This document shows positions 1 to 10,521 of a stretch of DNA of 64,000 nucleotides, one piece after another (the first letter of the stretch is position 1; each line of letters starts with the position of its first letter). A program made the translations under genes and the position numbers. This stretch comes from Acinetobacter nosocomialis (GTDB taxonomy: Bacteria; Pseudomonadota; Gammaproteobacteria; Pseudomonadales; Moraxellaceae), in contig CP107049.1 of NCBI GenBank assembly GCA_025736915.1, positions 1,922,001 through 1,986,000 on the forward strand, in the 5' to 3' direction. Below the pieces are notes generated by a model, which saw nothing but the letters and a program-made list of their open reading frames with translations, searched no databases and was not told the origin of the DNA.

Positions 1-49
1 TATAGAACACCTTTAGGCTATGGAAATCAACTCAAAGAGTAGTAAAACC

Positions 50-424
50 ATGAAATTAAAAGCTATATTATTATTTACTATTGTTTTAGCGGGTTGCCAA
101 CCACAGCCCAAAAATGAGCAGCACAGACACACGGTTTGCCAAAGCCTCATAGAAGGTTATTTAAAAATGACCAACCAACAGGACTATAAATTAGAACAGC
201 GCACTGATAATGAGACCTATACGATTTCTCATTATGAATATAAACGTAATAGCTCAAACGAAGTTGTCATGGTGAATTCGGTCTATTCAAAATTATATTT
301 TAGTTGCCGAGAACAACAACAAAGCTATTTCTTATCTCAACATTCATCACAAGGACAAACGACTCCAATTTTAGAAGTTCATTTTCCAAGTGATGCTTAC
401 GGTAGGTTTAGAGACAGGTTTTAA
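50..424 (+). CDS. Small putative lipoprotein, function unknown
   Basis: The 124-residue product begins with a short basic segment, a hydrophobic stretch and a lipobox (LAGC), so it should be a lipid-anchored envelope protein. An in-frame ATG ten codons upstream (position 20) would put a polar extension before the signal peptide. I prefer the ATG at 50, where the signal sequence starts as MKLKAILLF. The mature part is polar and rich in Gln, Tyr and Ser, with two further cysteines (in VCQSL and SCREQ) that could form a disulfide. I recognise no family. The 3' end overlaps the convergent LysR gene by 17 bp. The protein assignment is direct from sequence; the function is unknown. Confidence 0.7.
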   Translation: MKLKAILLFTIVLAGCQPQPKNEQHRHTVCQSLIEGYLKMTNQQDYKLEQRTDNETYTISHYEYKRNSSNEVVMVNSVYSKLYFSCREQQQSYFLSQHSSQGQTTPILEVHFPSDAYGRFRDRF

Positions 425-1310
425 AACCATCTTTTAATTGATCTGCCAAAAACTCAATAAATAAACGGATTCGTTTTGGTAGATGCTCTTGTTGATAATA
501 CACAGCATGGATGCTTTGATATTGATGTTCTATTTGATCTTCAAATAACGCAATCAATCGCCCTTCTTGAATATCTTTCCAAATTTCAAATTCAGATAGC
601 CGTGCAATACCATGTCCTCTAATTGTGAGCTGGCGTACAGTCTCACCACTTGAAGCTTTAATGTTTGCTTGTGCGAAAAAATATTCATTACCAACTTTAA
701 TTGGCCAGCTATTAATATAGTCAGGTCTGGTAAAACCAATTAAATCATGATGTTCAAGTTGTTCAGGTTGTGTCGGTGTCCCCTTAATCGCTAAATACTC
801 TGGACTTGCCACAATATATAAACGACTCTTGCACACTAACTTGGCATGAAGACTCGAATCATTGAGTTCCCCAAATCGAAATGCCACATCGGTCTTATGT
901 TGTAATAGATCAATCACCTGATCATTACTATTTATTTCGATTTCAATGTCGGGATAGCACTCACGAAACTTATGCATTAGTGGTGCAATGACATGTAAGA
1001 CAAATGGCGTTGCCGAATCAATACGAATCAGTCCCGCAGTACCCTGATCAGACTTTTGTAACTCTTCTTCAGCAGCATTCAGCTCATTTAAAATTTTACG
1101 AGCCTTTATCAGAAACTGCTGCCCTTCTTGGGTGAGTTTTAACTTACGTGTTGTTCGCTCTAACAAGGTCACACCTAACTTTGCTTCCAAACGTGTCAAA
1201 GAGCGGCTTATTCCTGAAGGTGTCTGTTTTAAATGTTCTGCTGCGGCTACAAAGGAGCCTGTATCAACAATTGTGATAAAGGCAACCAGTTCTTCAATTG
1301 TTGATTTCAT
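408..1310 (-). CDS. LysR-family transcriptional regulator (YafC-like position)
   Basis: A 300-residue LysR-type regulator. The N-terminal winged helix-turn-helix (about residues 1-60, with SFVAAAEHLKQTPSGISRSL as the recognition region) is followed by a linker helix and a periplasmic-binding-like effector domain. The length is normal for the family. It is divergent from dkgB across about 120 bp, the arrangement of the E. coli yafC/dkgB pair. It therefore probably controls the aldo/keto reductase and the downstream ydhP-like exporter, as well as itself. The effector is not evident from sequence. The family call is certain; the target is inferred from position only. Confidence 0.9.
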   Translation of the reverse strand: MKSTIEELVAFITIVDTGSFVAAAEHLKQTPSGISRSLTRLEAKLGVTLLERTTRKLKLTQEGQQFLIKARKILNELNAAEEELQKSDQGTAGLIRIDSATPFVLHVIAPLMHKFRECYPDIEIEINSNDQVIDLLQHKTDVAFRFGELNDSSLHAKLVCKSRLYIVASPEYLAIKGTPTQPEQLEHHDLIGFTRPDYINSWPIKVGNEYFFAQANIKASSGETVRQLTIRGHGIARLSEFEIWKDIQEGRLIALFEDQIEHQYQSIHAVYYQQEHLPKRIRLFIEFLADQLKDGFKTCL

Positions 1311-1430
1311 GGCTTATTCTATTATTGACTAATCATCAAAGATATTTTGCTTATTCATCTATTTTTTCGCAACAATAAAAAAAGCAAAATGCACCTCAAG
1401 TTAAATGATTATTCAAATTTAGGTAAACAC

Positions 1431-2234
1431 ATGAATATTCCACGTTTTGGTCTAGGTACTTTCCGTCTTAAAGAACAAGCAGTCATTGATTCTGTTAAAA
1501 CTGCTTTAGACGTAGGTTACCGTGTCATTGATACTGCTCAAATTTATGATAATGAAGCAGCGATTGGTCAAGCGATTGCTGAAAGCGGTGTATCACGTCA
1601 GGACTTGTTTTTAACTACAAAAATCTGGGTAGATAATTTTGCTCAAGATAAGTTTATTCCAAGCTTAAAAGAGAGCTTAGAAAAGCTTCGTACTGACCAT
1701 GTCGATTTAACTTTGATTCACTGGCCAGCACCGGATTTAGGCGTTTCGATTCCTGAAATCATGCAGCTTTTACTTGAAGCAAAACAACAGGGCTTAACTA
1801 AACAAATTGGTATTTCAAACTTCAATATTGCACTTACTCAACAAGCAATTGACACAATTGGTGTAGAGCATATTGCAACAAACCAGATTGAACTAAGTCC
1901 TTATCTTCAAAACCATAAACTTGTAAATTTCTTACAAGAGAAGAAGATTGATGTTACCTCATATATGACGCTTGCGTACGGCAAAGTGCTTCAAGACCCT
2001 GTTTTAGCTGAAATTGCAGCAGCCCATAAAGCAACGACAGCACAAATTGCATTGGCATGGGCATTGCAACTTGGTTTTGCAGTTATTCCATCTTCGACTA
2101 AACGGGAAAACCTGATTAGTAATTTAAAAGCACAGGATATCGAGTTAACTTCAGCTGAAATGCAAATGATTGCTGAACTTGACCGTAACAGTCGTGAAGT
2201 TAGCCCAGAGCCATGGGCACCAGTTTGGGACTAA
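1431..2234 (+). CDS. dkgB: Aldo/keto reductase, 2,5-diketo-D-gluconate reductase B type
   Basis: NADPH-dependent aldo/keto reductase expected to reduce 2,5-diketo-gluconate, methylglyoxal and related carbonyls in the cytoplasm. Counting from the ATG at 1431, the catalytic tetrad is Asp34, Tyr39, Lys64 and His97. The family's [28 protein letters not shown] and PSSTKRENL segments are present. This start gives 267 residues, the length of E. coli DkgB, and has AGG seven bases upstream. The in-frame ATGs at 1347 and 1389 would add an N-terminal extension unlike the family. ydhP follows after 4 bp, so the two are probably co-transcribed and controlled by the divergent LysR regulator. Confidence 0.9.
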   Translation: MNIPRFGLGTFRLKEQAVIDSVKTALDVGYRVIDTAQIYDNEAAIGQAIAESGVSRQDLFLTTKIWVDNFAQDKFIPSLKESLEKLRTDHVDLTLIHWPAPDLGVSIPEIMQLLLEAKQQGLTKQIGISNFNIALTQQAIDTIGVEHIATNQIELSPYLQNHKLVNFLQEKKIDVTSYMTLAYGKVLQDPVLAEIAAAHKATTAQIALAWALQLGFAVIPSSTKRENLISNLKAQDIELTSAEMQMIAELDRNSREVSPEPWAPVWD

Positions 2235-2238
2235 ACTC

Positions 2239-3429
2239 ATGAACACTCAATCAAATACGGCGTTCTCGTTACTGGCATTGGCAATTGGTGCCTTTGCCAT
2301 TGGCACCACGGAATTCTCTCCAATGGGATTACTTCCGAATATCGCTCATGATTTAGGTATTTCAATTCCAACAGCCGGAATGCTAATTACGGGCTATGCA
2401 CTTGGCGTCATGCTAGGTGCCCCATTCATGACCCTGTGGTTTGGTGGTTTTGCTAGACGTAATGCACTGATTTTTCTGATGGCAATCTTTACGGTGGGTA
2501 ACCTAATCGCAGCGTTTTCACCAAGCTATATGAGCTTATTAGGTGCACGTCTCATCACAAGCCTTAACCATGGTGCCTTCTTCGGGATTGGCTCTGTTGT
2601 AGCAGCGAGTATTGTACCCGCGCACAAACAAGCCAGTGCTGTGGCAACCATGTTTATGGGTTTAACCATTGCCAATATTGGTGGTGTACCTTTGGCAACA
2701 TGGGTTGGGCAAAATATTGGCTGGCGTATGTCGTTCCTTGCGATTTCCTTGCTTGGTGTGATTACCATGCTCGCTTTATGGAAAGCATTACCGCAAGGTA
2801 TGGTTGCCCAAAAACCAAATGTGAAAGCTGAGTTGAAAGTATTAACACGTGGCCCTGTGGTACTTGCATTACTTACCACCGTACTCGGTGCAGGTGCAAT
2901 GTTTACGCTTTATACCTATATCGCGCCAAGTTTGACTGAGTTTACTCATGCTTCACCTACCTTCATTACTTTTATGTTGGTGTTGATTGGTGTCGGTTTC
3001 TCAATTGGTAACCATTTAGGTGGTCGCTTTGCAGACTTGTCTATCAACAAAACTCTGATTGGTTTCTTGGTTCTGTTGATTGTAATGATGGTGACTTTCC
3101 CAATCCTTGCACAAAGCCAGATTGGAGCAGCGATTGCCTTAGTGATCTGGGGTGCCGCAACCTTTGCTTTAGTACCGCCATTACAAATGCGTGTAATGTC
3201 AGTTGCTCATGAAGCACCAGGGCTTGCCTCTTCAGTAAATATCGGTGCGTTTAACCTAGGTAACGCAGTCGGTGCAGCAGCAGGTGCGTTAGTGCTCGAT
3301 TTAGGTTGGGGTTATAGCGCAGTATCATTTGCTGGTGCATTACTGGCGGGGTTAGGTTTGTTACTGGTTTTATTCCAAATCAAACATGAAAGTAGCCCAG
3401 CTCGAACTTTACAGCAATGTTCAGATTAA
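2239..3429 (+). CDS. ydhP: MFS exporter, YdhP/AraJ-like (DHA1 family)
   Basis: A 396-residue inner-membrane protein with about twelve hydrophobic segments, closely resembling E. coli YdhP throughout. Landmarks are IGTTEFSPMGLLPNIA in TM1, LNHGAFFGIGSVVAAS near TM4, VPLATWVGQNIGWRMSF and PPLQMRVMSVAHEAPG. The family is proton-driven major facilitator exporters of sugars or drugs; the substrate here is unknown. The ATG at 2239 lies just past the dkgB stop (CTAAACTCATG) and matches the family start. A longer reading frame beginning inside dkgB is rejected. A strong terminator follows directly, closing the dkgB-ydhP unit. Confidence 0.88.
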   Translation: MNTQSNTAFSLLALAIGAFAIGTTEFSPMGLLPNIAHDLGISIPTAGMLITGYALGVMLGAPFMTLWFGGFARRNALIFLMAIFTVGNLIAAFSPSYMSLLGARLITSLNHGAFFGIGSVVAASIVPAHKQASAVATMFMGLTIANIGGVPLATWVGQNIGWRMSFLAISLLGVITMLALWKALPQGMVAQKPNVKAELKVLTRGPVVLALLTTVLGAGAMFTLYTYIAPSLTEFTHASPTFITFMLVLIGVGFSIGNHLGGRFADLSINKTLIGFLVLLIVMMVTFPILAQSQIGAAIALVIWGAATFALVPPLQMRVMSVAHEAPGLASSVNIGAFNLGNAVGAAAGALVLDLGWGYSAVSFAGALLAGLGLLLVLFQIKHESSPARTLQQCSD

Positions 3430-3431
3430 TA

Positions 3432-3463
3432 AAAAAAGCGCCTGAAATCAGGCGCTTTTTTTA
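3432..3463. terminator. Bidirectional terminator between ydhP and the START-domain gene
   Basis: The stem AAAGCGCCTGA/TCAGGCGCTTT has a short AA loop and is flanked by A- and T-runs. It can therefore terminate transcripts arriving from either side of this convergent junction. Confidence 0.9.
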
Positions 3464-3470
3464 TTGCTTA

Positions 3471-4124
3471 TTATTTTAAAATATCGGGCAATTTAGGTTG
3501 CTCATAAATCGGGTTCATTACTTCCCGCTTCATTTTAAGCAGCATTTGATACGGTTGCTGCTGAACAAACATATTTACAAAGCTTAAAGGAATTGAACCG
3601 GCTGGGTCAGCGTAGCCACTGGTGGTTACTTTAACTTTGTTATTCGCTAGTTTCTGGAATGTCCATTCACCTTCATAACGAGTTAAACGAACCACATCAG
3701 GTTGAATCGGATAATTACTATTAATTGCTGTGTTCTTAATCGTAATAACGCCATTAGCGGCTTTACTCATTTTTCCTTTCACCACAACATCGCGGTCTTT
3801 TAGGGGAAAAGGAAAATCTAAAACCATATATAACGTAAATTCACCCTTTTTCTCATCCTGAGACAGCATTTCAACTTTACCCATATAAGGCACCCATTGC
3901 GCTGCGCGATTTACATCTAAAATCACCGCAACAGCACGTTCAATAGGTACATCAAAGGTTGTTTCAGCTTTGTATTGAAAGACTGGGTTATCAGCCTTTT
4001 GATAGGTCCACACTTTAATATGATTACGGTCAAGGCTAAGTTTCGCCTTGTCTGTAGAGGCAGCCCCTGCATAGAGGCTGCTTAAGCAAAGAAGAGTGGT
4101 CAAAGCAATTTGTTTTTTATTCAT
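3471..4124 (-). CDS. Exported START-domain lipid-binding-like protein
   Basis: A 217-residue protein with a cleavable signal peptide (about residues 1-21, ending LYAGAAS) followed by a START/SRPBCC-type helix-grip domain. Supporting segments are the early TFDVPIERAVAVILDVNRAAQWVPYMGKV stretch (interrupted here for length) and the late WTFQ...VKVTTSGYADPAGSIP strand and helix region. START folds bind lipids or other hydrophobic ligands in a deep cavity; periplasmic bacterial versions are poorly characterised. It lies 51 bp downstream of dapB on the same strand. The domain call rests on pattern similarity; the ligand and role are unknown. Confidence 0.75.
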   Translation of the reverse strand: MNKKQIALTTLLCLSSLYAGAASTDKAKLSLDRNHIKVWTYQKADNPVFQYKAETTFDVPIERAVAVILDVNRAAQWVPYMGKVEMLSQDEKKGEFTLYMVLDFPFPLKDRDVVVKGKMSKAANGVITIKNTAINSNYPIQPDVVRLTRYEGEWTFQKLANNKVKVTTSGYADPAGSIPLSFVNMFVQQQPYQMLLKMKREVMNPIYEQPKLPDILK

Positions 4125-4175
4125 GTTCTGCTCTATCTTGTTTTTCTCGCCACATATGCGACGTATACAGATGGT

Positions 4176-5018
<843 letters not shown>

Positions 5019-5181
5019 TTACGTAATTGGCTTACTATATCAAAACTCTTTGCTCACAATAAAAAGTAAAAAATATTTTTTAAGATGAACCGAAATTTAA
5101 TCAGTTTTCACAAAAGTTAAAGAATTGATCTGCACACTACGGACCCACGAATGAAAAAAAGATGACTATAAGGAGTTCAGC

Positions 5182-5547
5182 ATGCATTCGAAAATTATGG
5201 GCTTAATAGCCGTTATGGGGATGATGAGTTCAGTAGCATTTGCAGAGCCTGCAATCCAACCTGGGGACACATTAGAAAGCTTATCTAAAGCACGCATTAC
5301 CACGAACGTAAATACTCAAGCAGCAACACCTACACCTCAAACAAGCGTAGCAAGCAATACCACTGCTGAAGTTAAAGTTGAAGATATCGACCCGATCATT
5401 GAAGAAAAAACCGCAGAAGTAGAAACAGTAAAAGTAGCTGTAAAACCAGTTACTCAAGCTACTGTTGAGGCTGTAGTAGCTCCAGTTGCATCAAGCGAAC
5501 TTATTGTAAGTGTTGACGATATTGATGTCGCTCACCCAACAGAGTAA
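5182..5547 (+). CDS. Small exported protein of unknown function
   Basis: A 121-residue protein with a clear signal peptide (MHSKIMGLIAVMGMMSSVAFA, cleaved before EPAIQPG) and a strong ribosome-binding site (AAGGAG). The mature part is low-complexity, acidic and Val/Thr/Ala-rich, without cysteines. It contains two similar short acidic segments (VKVEDIDPI and VSVDDIDVA) around a VETVKVAVKPVTQATVEAVVAP stretch. I recognise no family; it looks like an intrinsically disordered periplasmic or surface protein. It is monocistronic: dapB lies divergently upstream and a terminator follows. Confidence 0.7.
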   Translation: MHSKIMGLIAVMGMMSSVAFAEPAIQPGDTLESLSKARITTNVNTQAATPTPQTSVASNTTAEVKVEDIDPIIEEKTAEVETVKVAVKPVTQATVEAVVAPVASSELIVSVDDIDVAHPTE

Positions 5548-5602
5548 TCGGTAGTTATTTTCTTTTAAGCAGAATAAAAATAATAAGATGAATCAGCGCA
5601 AT

Positions 5603-5640
5603 AAAAAGGCGGATATTTAATCAATATCCGCCTTCTTTTT
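5603..5640. terminator. Bidirectional terminator shared with dnaJ
   Basis: The stem AAGGCGGATATT/AATATCCGCCTT has a 5-nt loop, with T-runs on both sides. It serves the small exported-protein gene on the plus strand and dnaJ on the minus strand. Confidence 0.9.
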
Positions 5641-5661
5641 AATTTACGATCTAATCAAGCA

Positions 5662-6774
5662 TTAATCGAATAAACGATCAAAGAATGATTTTTTCTTTGG
5701 TGAAGAAGCACTGTCTTCGCCATCGAAAGATGCTTGTAATTCTTTGAGTAACTCGCGTTGACGAGACGTTAAATTAACTGGTGTCTCTACCACGATACGG
5801 CAAAGTAAATCACCCACCATGCTGCTACGTACAGGGCGAACACCCTTACCACGTAAACGGAATAATTTACCTGTTTGAGTTCCCTCAGGGATCTTCAAAC
5901 TAACGCGGCCTTCCAAAGTCGGGATTTCAATTTCTTTACCAAGTGCAGCATCAGCAATGCTTACTGGTACGTCCATATATAAATCGGCGCCATCACGTTG
6001 GAAAATTTCGTGTTCACGAACAACCACTTCAACGTACAAGTCACCAGCTTGACCATCACGGATCGCTTCGCCTTTACCACTTAAACGAACGCGGTCGCCA
6101 TTATCTACACCCGCTGGAATAGTAACTTCCAATGTTTGCTGGCGATCAGCTACACCTGAACCATGACATGCATGGCATGGGTTTTTAATAATTTTGCCTT
6201 GGCCACGACACGTGCCACAAGTTTGTTGTACAGAGAAGAAACCTTGCTGCATACGTACTTGTCCTGAACCATGACAAGTTTTACAGGTTTCTACATCTTT
6301 TGGATTTTGAGAGCCTTTACCATCACACACATCACATGGTGCCGGAGCAGTAAAGGTAATTGTTTTCTTAACCCCTTTTACAGCTTCCTCAAGGGTAAGT
6401 TCCATGACATAGCGTAAGTCTGAACCGCGACGTTGGCGTTGCTGACGTCCGCCGCCACCAAACGCTCCACCAAAGATATCACCGAACTGGCTGAAAATAT
6501 CTTCTGCACTGAAACCACCAAAGCCACCACCAGCGCCACCAAAGCCGCCTTCAAATGCATTATGTCCCATACGGTCATACATGCTGCGCTTTTCGCTGTC
6601 CGATAAAATCTCATAAGCTTCGGAAGCTTCTTTAAACTTTTCTTCTGCTTCGGCATTGTCAGGGTTTCTGTCAGGATGATATTTCATCGCCAATTTACGA
6701 TAGGCTTTTTTGATCTCATCATCACTTGCGGTTTTTGAAACGCCTAAAACCTCATAATAATCACGTTTAGCCAT
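5662..6774 (-). CDS. dnaJ: Hsp40 co-chaperone DnaJ
   Basis: Type I Hsp40 that delivers unfolded proteins to DnaK and stimulates its ATPase. The 370-residue product has all expected parts: the J-domain with the HPD motif (YHPDRNP, about residue 33), a Gly/Phe-rich linker (about 75-120), and four zinc-binding CxxCxGxG modules ([32 protein letters not shown]). The substrate-binding C-terminal domains follow. The length is normal. dnaK is not adjacent, so this copy is transcribed alone in this window. Confidence 0.98.
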   Translation of the reverse strand: MAKRDYYEVLGVSKTASDDEIKKAYRKLAMKYHPDRNPDNAEAEEKFKEASEAYEILSDSEKRSMYDRMGHNAFEGGFGGAGGGFGGFSAEDIFSQFGDIFGGAFGGGGRQQRQRRGSDLRYVMELTLEEAVKGVKKTITFTAPAPCDVCDGKGSQNPKDVETCKTCHGSGQVRMQQGFFSVQQTCGTCRGQGKIIKNPCHACHGSGVADRQQTLEVTIPAGVDNGDRVRLSGKGEAIRDGQAGDLYVEVVVREHEIFQRDGADLYMDVPVSIADAALGKEIEIPTLEGRVSLKIPEGTQTGKLFRLRGKGVRPVRSSMVGDLLCRIVVETPVNLTSRQRELLKELQASFDGEDSASSPKKKSFFDRLFD

Positions 6775-6878
6775 GTTTGGCGGTGCTCCTCACGGAAATT
6801 TTATCAATACTCTATTGCCGACTAAATGGGGGGCTTTAGCCGAATTTACAAGGGGAAAACTTTCAAAAAACAGATATA

Positions 6879-7256
6879 TTAAAAAACTGCCTTATTTTTT
6901 AAATATTTAGACAAGCCTTTTAACCATGCATTTAATAAAAATAACCAAGCAATAGCGCTAAAAACCACACCAGCAACTGTTGATGCCGTTACCCAAAGGT
7001 TGCTGTTCCATGCAAAAAAGAAGAGAGGAATAAACCAAACAACAGCAAAAACTGACATGAAGAGGAATAGAATACCATTGCGCATAATCCAGAGCGCATG
7101 AGCATGAATCCAAACTTCCGCATCATCCACAACAGCTACTTTACGAGCGACCAGATAAGCAAAGGCCGCAAAAATAACCGTAAACAATGCAAGAAACATG
7201 AACGCATAAGAAATTACAATATAACGGCGATGCTGTTCGATATGGTCTTGCCCCAT
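6879..7256 (-). CDS. Small integral membrane protein, unknown function
   Basis: A 125-residue protein with about three hydrophobic segments. The first spans about residues 13-36, the second about 55-80 in the NGILFLFMSVFAVVWFIPLFF region, and the third about 88-112. The N-terminus is polar (MGQDHIEQHRR) and the C-terminus basic (KGLSKYLKNK), which suggests an inner-membrane protein with a cytoplasmic tail. I recognise no family. A 9-bp perfect inverted repeat lies just upstream of the start. dnaJ lies about 100 bp downstream on the same strand; no terminator is apparent between them. Confidence 0.7.
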   Translation of the reverse strand: MGQDHIEQHRRYIVISYAFMFLALFTVIFAAFAYLVARKVAVVDDAEVWIHAHALWIMRNGILFLFMSVFAVVWFIPLFFFAWNSNLWVTASTVAGVVFSAIAWLFLLNAWLKGLSKYLKNKAVF

Positions 7257-7272
7257 CTGTATTTCACCTCAA

Positions 7273-7306
7273 TTCACTGCACTTTGCCTATTTTTTATGC
7301 AGTGAA
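7273..7306. repeat. Perfect inverted repeat upstream of the small membrane-protein gene
   Basis: The arms TTCACTGCA and TGCAGTGAA are separated by 16 bases. They lie 17 bp upstream of the minus-strand gene's start and could be an operator or a leader hairpin. No T-run follows on the minus strand that would make it a terminator for the upstream RND gene. Confidence 0.5.
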
Positions 7307-7395
7307 ATAATCCTGTATTTTTTGTGTAAAGACAGGTGCTACTATATTGGACTTTTCAATATTTCGCACCTTTATTCACAAAAAATTTATGTATT

Positions 7396-10300
7396 TTATG
7401 CTGTTTTTTTCACCTTAAACCACGCAGCATACAATGCAGGTAGGAAAAACAATGTCAGCATGGTCGCTACAATCAGTCCGCCCATAATTGCAACGGCCAT
7501 TGGACCGAAGAAAATACTTCGCGAAAGTGGAATCATCGCTAGCACTGCTGCCAAGGCCGTCAGAATAATTGGACGGAAACGGCGTACCGTTGCGTCAATA
7601 ATCGCTTCCCACGTTGGATGCCCTGCTTGCCGATCTTGTTCGATCTGATCAATCAAAATAAGCGAGTTACGCATAATCATGCCGGACAAGGCAATGGTTC
7701 CTAGCATGGCCACAAAACCAAATGGCTTATTGAATAAAAGTAAGAATAGAACTACCCCAATTAAACCTAATGGTGCGGTCAAGAACACAATCGTTGCTCT
7801 CGATAAACTCTTCAGCTGAATCATGAGTAATGTCATGACCACTGCCAAGAACAGTGGCATACCAGCATTGACCGAACTTTGCCCACGTGCTGACTCTTCT
7901 ACAGTTCCCCCGACTTCAACGAGGTAACCACTTGGTAGCTCAGCGCGTAACTTGTCCATTGATTTAGCTAACTCGCCCACAACAGTCGCTGGCTGCAATT
8001 TGGTACGAATATCTGCACGCACAGTAATCGTTGGTAAACGGTTACGATGCCAGATCAGGCCATCTTCAAACTTATATTCAATTTTCGCAATCTGGGCTAA
8101 AGGTACAGTTGTTCCATTGGCTGTTGGTACCGCTAAACTTGCCAGTGAAGCTACTTCAACACGCTCAGCTTGATCACCACGTAAGCGGATCTCAATCAGT
8201 TCACGCTTTTCACGATACTGTTCAATTGCACTGCCTGTAATTGAAGCATTCAGGAAATTCGCCAAATCCACACTAGACACACCCATTTGTCGAGCACGGT
8301 CTTGATCAATTTGAATTGCAATAATCTTACTCGGCTCACCCCAGTCTAAATGCACATTGGTGGTATTCGGGTTTTCACTAATGACCTTAGCAACCTGCTG
8401 CGCCTCTTTACGTACCAGATTGAGATCTTCACCTGACACGCGATATTGCAACGGATAACCCACAGGTGGACCATTTTCCAGTAATGACACACGAGTACGA
8501 ACTTGTGGAAGCAGCTGTTTAATTTGAGTTTCTAGCGAGCGACGAATTTCATCACGGTCATCAAGTGAAGTGGCTAAAACCACAAACTGTGCAAAGCTAG
8601 CTTGTGGTAATTGCTGGTCTAACGGTAAATAAAAACGCGGTGAACCTGTACCCACATAGGCCACATAGTTATCAATACCTTTTTGTTTAGACAGGAACTG
8701 TTCAACCTTTTTCACCGCTTGTTCTGTAGCGGTTAACGAAGCGCCTTCTTCAAGTTTTAAATCGACTAAAATCTCGGTACGGTTTGAAGGCGGGAAAAAC
8801 TGCTGAGGAACCATTTTAAACATCAGCACAGAGAGTACGAATATCCCAACTGTTGTCGCAATTACAGTTTTACGATAGGTCACGCAAAACTCGACCATTT
8901 TCCTAAAACGTAAATAGAAACTAGATTGATAAGGATCGTAATGGTGGTCCTGTGAAATCTCGATAGTTTGTGGTTGCGGTTTTTTCGTTAATCTTGCCCA
9001 TAAACGAACATACCAAGGTGCTTGATGCCCAGTCTTGGTAAAATCAGGCAGTAGTTTTTCACCCAAATAAGGCACAAATAAAACTGCGGCAACCCAAGAC
9101 ACCAATAAGGCAATGGTCACTACCTGAAAGATTGAACGCGTGTATTCACCTGTACTAGACTGTGCAGTAGCAATAGGTAAAAAGCCCGCTGCCGTAATGA
9201 GTGTCCCTGTCAGCATTGGAAATGCTGTGGTTTTCCACGCAAATCCGGCGGCCTTAATTCGACTATAGCCCTGCTCCATCTTAATGGCCATCATCTCGAC
9301 TGCAATAATCGCGTCATCGACCAACAAGCCTAAAGCTAAAATCAGAGCGCCCAGAGAAATCTTATGTAGCCCGACATCGAATATATTCATGCCGGCAAAA
9401 GTCATTGCTAAAACCAAAGGAATGGAAAAAGCGACCACTAAACCTGTACGGAAACCTAAAGAGAAAAAGCTCACTAACAAAACAATAATGACTGCTTCAG
9501 CGAGTACCTTCACAAACTCATGAATACTGCGTTGTACTGCTACAGGTTGGTCCGATACCTTCTGTAGTTTCATACCTAAAGGCAAAGTCTTTTGCAGCTG
9601 GGCAAATTCGGTTTCTAGGTTTTTCCCCAAGGCAATAATGTCACCGCCCTTACGCATTGATACGGCAAGGCCAATACCATTTTCACCCATGAAACGCATA
9701 CGTGGCTGAGCTGGTTGACTAAAACCGCGGTAGACATCAGCGACATCACCAAGTTGAATGGTTTTGTTGCCTACCAGTAACGGCGTTTTCTTAATTTCAT
9801 CAACGCTTTGTAAATGCCCACTTACACGAATTTGAATACGGTCCGTACCGGTTTCAAAGAAACCAGCGCTTGCCATACTATTTTGCTTTTGTAAGGCTTC
9901 TTGAATTGCAGAAAGAGGAATACCGAGCTGAACTGCTTTGGTGTTTGAAATCTCAATCCAGATTTTTTGGTCTTGTAAGCCAACCAATTCGACTTTGCTA
10001 ACATCCTTGACGCGTTGCAGCTGTAATTGCAAACGATCGGCATATTCTTTGAGTAGTGCATAGTCAAAGTCCTTGCCTGTCAGTACATAAATATTACCGA
10101 AAGTATCACCGAACTCATCATTGAAAAAAGGACCTTGTACACCGCTTGGGAGTTCAGTGCGAATGTCATTGACCTTTTTACGAACGTTGTACCAAACATC
10201 AGGAATCTGTGCCGACTTCAATGAATCCTTGGCAAAGAAAGTAACCATTGACTCACCTGGGCGGGAGTAGGCCATAATCTTTTCATACTGCCCTGTCGTC

Positions 10301-10521
10301 ATCAGCTCCTTTTCAATCCGGTCAGTCACCAGCGTTGAAACCTCTTTGGCAGTCGCTCCAGGCCAGTAGGTTTTGACGACCATCACTTTAAAGGTAAAAG
10401 GCGGATCTTCACTCTGTGACAGTTTTGAATAAGAGATTGCACCGATAATGCCAAGCAACAGCATGAAATAAAGGACAATGCCTTTATTATTCAGTGCCCA
10501 TTCCGAGAGATTGAATTTCAT
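7396..10521 (-). CDS. RND efflux pump inner-membrane permease
   Basis: A 1041-residue resistance-nodulation-division (HAE1-type) transporter, expected to exchange protons for drugs, dyes or metabolites as part of a tripartite envelope pump. It has the typical duplicated layout: TM1, a large periplasmic loop, TM2-7, a second loop and TM8-12. The proton-relay aspartates sit in TM4 (LALGLLVDDAIIAVEMM), and the TM11 region contains GMIMRNSLILIDQIE. The start overlaps the adaptor gene stop by four bases (ATGA), so the two are translationally coupled. No outer-membrane factor gene is nearby, so it probably borrows a housekeeping channel. The substrate cannot be read from sequence. Confidence 0.93.
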   Translation of the reverse strand: MKFNLSEWALNNKGIVLYFMLLLGIIGAISYSKLSQSEDPPFTFKVMVVKTYWPGATAKEVSTLVTDRIEKELMTTGQYEKIMAYSRPGESMVTFFAKDSLKSAQIPDVWYNVRKKVNDIRTELPSGVQGPFFNDEFGDTFGNIYVLTGKDFDYALLKEYADRLQLQLQRVKDVSKVELVGLQDQKIWIEISNTKAVQLGIPLSAIQEALQKQNSMASAGFFETGTDRIQIRVSGHLQSVDEIKKTPLLVGNKTIQLGDVADVYRGFSQPAQPRMRFMGENGIGLAVSMRKGGDIIALGKNLETEFAQLQKTLPLGMKLQKVSDQPVAVQRSIHEFVKVLAEAVIIVLLVSFFSLGFRTGLVVAFSIPLVLAMTFAGMNIFDVGLHKISLGALILALGLLVDDAIIAVEMMAIKMEQGYSRIKAAGFAWKTTAFPMLTGTLITAAGFLPIATAQSSTGEYTRSIFQVVTIALLVSWVAAVLFVPYLGEKLLPDFTKTGHQAPWYVRLWARLTKKPQPQTIEISQDHHYDPYQSSFYLRFRKMVEFCVTYRKTVIATTVGIFVLSVLMFKMVPQQFFPPSNRTEILVDLKLEEGASLTATEQAVKKVEQFLSKQKGIDNYVAYVGTGSPRFYLPLDQQLPQASFAQFVVLATSLDDRDEIRRSLETQIKQLLPQVRTRVSLLENGPPVGYPLQYRVSGEDLNLVRKEAQQVAKVISENPNTTNVHLDWGEPSKIIAIQIDQDRARQMGVSSVDLANFLNASITGSAIEQYREKRELIEIRLRGDQAERVEVASLASLAVPTANGTTVPLAQIAKIEYKFEDGLIWHRNRLPTITVRADIRTKLQPATVVGELAKSMDKLRAELPSGYLVEVGGTVEESARGQSSVNAGMPLFLAVVMTLLMIQLKSLSRATIVFLTAPLGLIGVVLFLLLFNKPFGFVAMLGTIALSGMIMRNSLILIDQIEQDRQAGHPTWEAIIDATVRRFRPIILTALAAVLAMIPLSRSIFFGPMAVAIMGGLIVATMLTLFFLPALYAAWFKVKKTA

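Noticed and set aside
1347..1430. N-terminal extension of dkgB
   Set aside because: The start at 1431 gives the exact family length with a suitable AGG upstream.
2526..2879. Antisense open frame within ydhP, and similar antisense frames in the RND, NSS, NCS2 and ppc genes
   Set aside because: These are shadow frames opposite strongly supported genes, with no ribosome-binding sites or recognisable domains.
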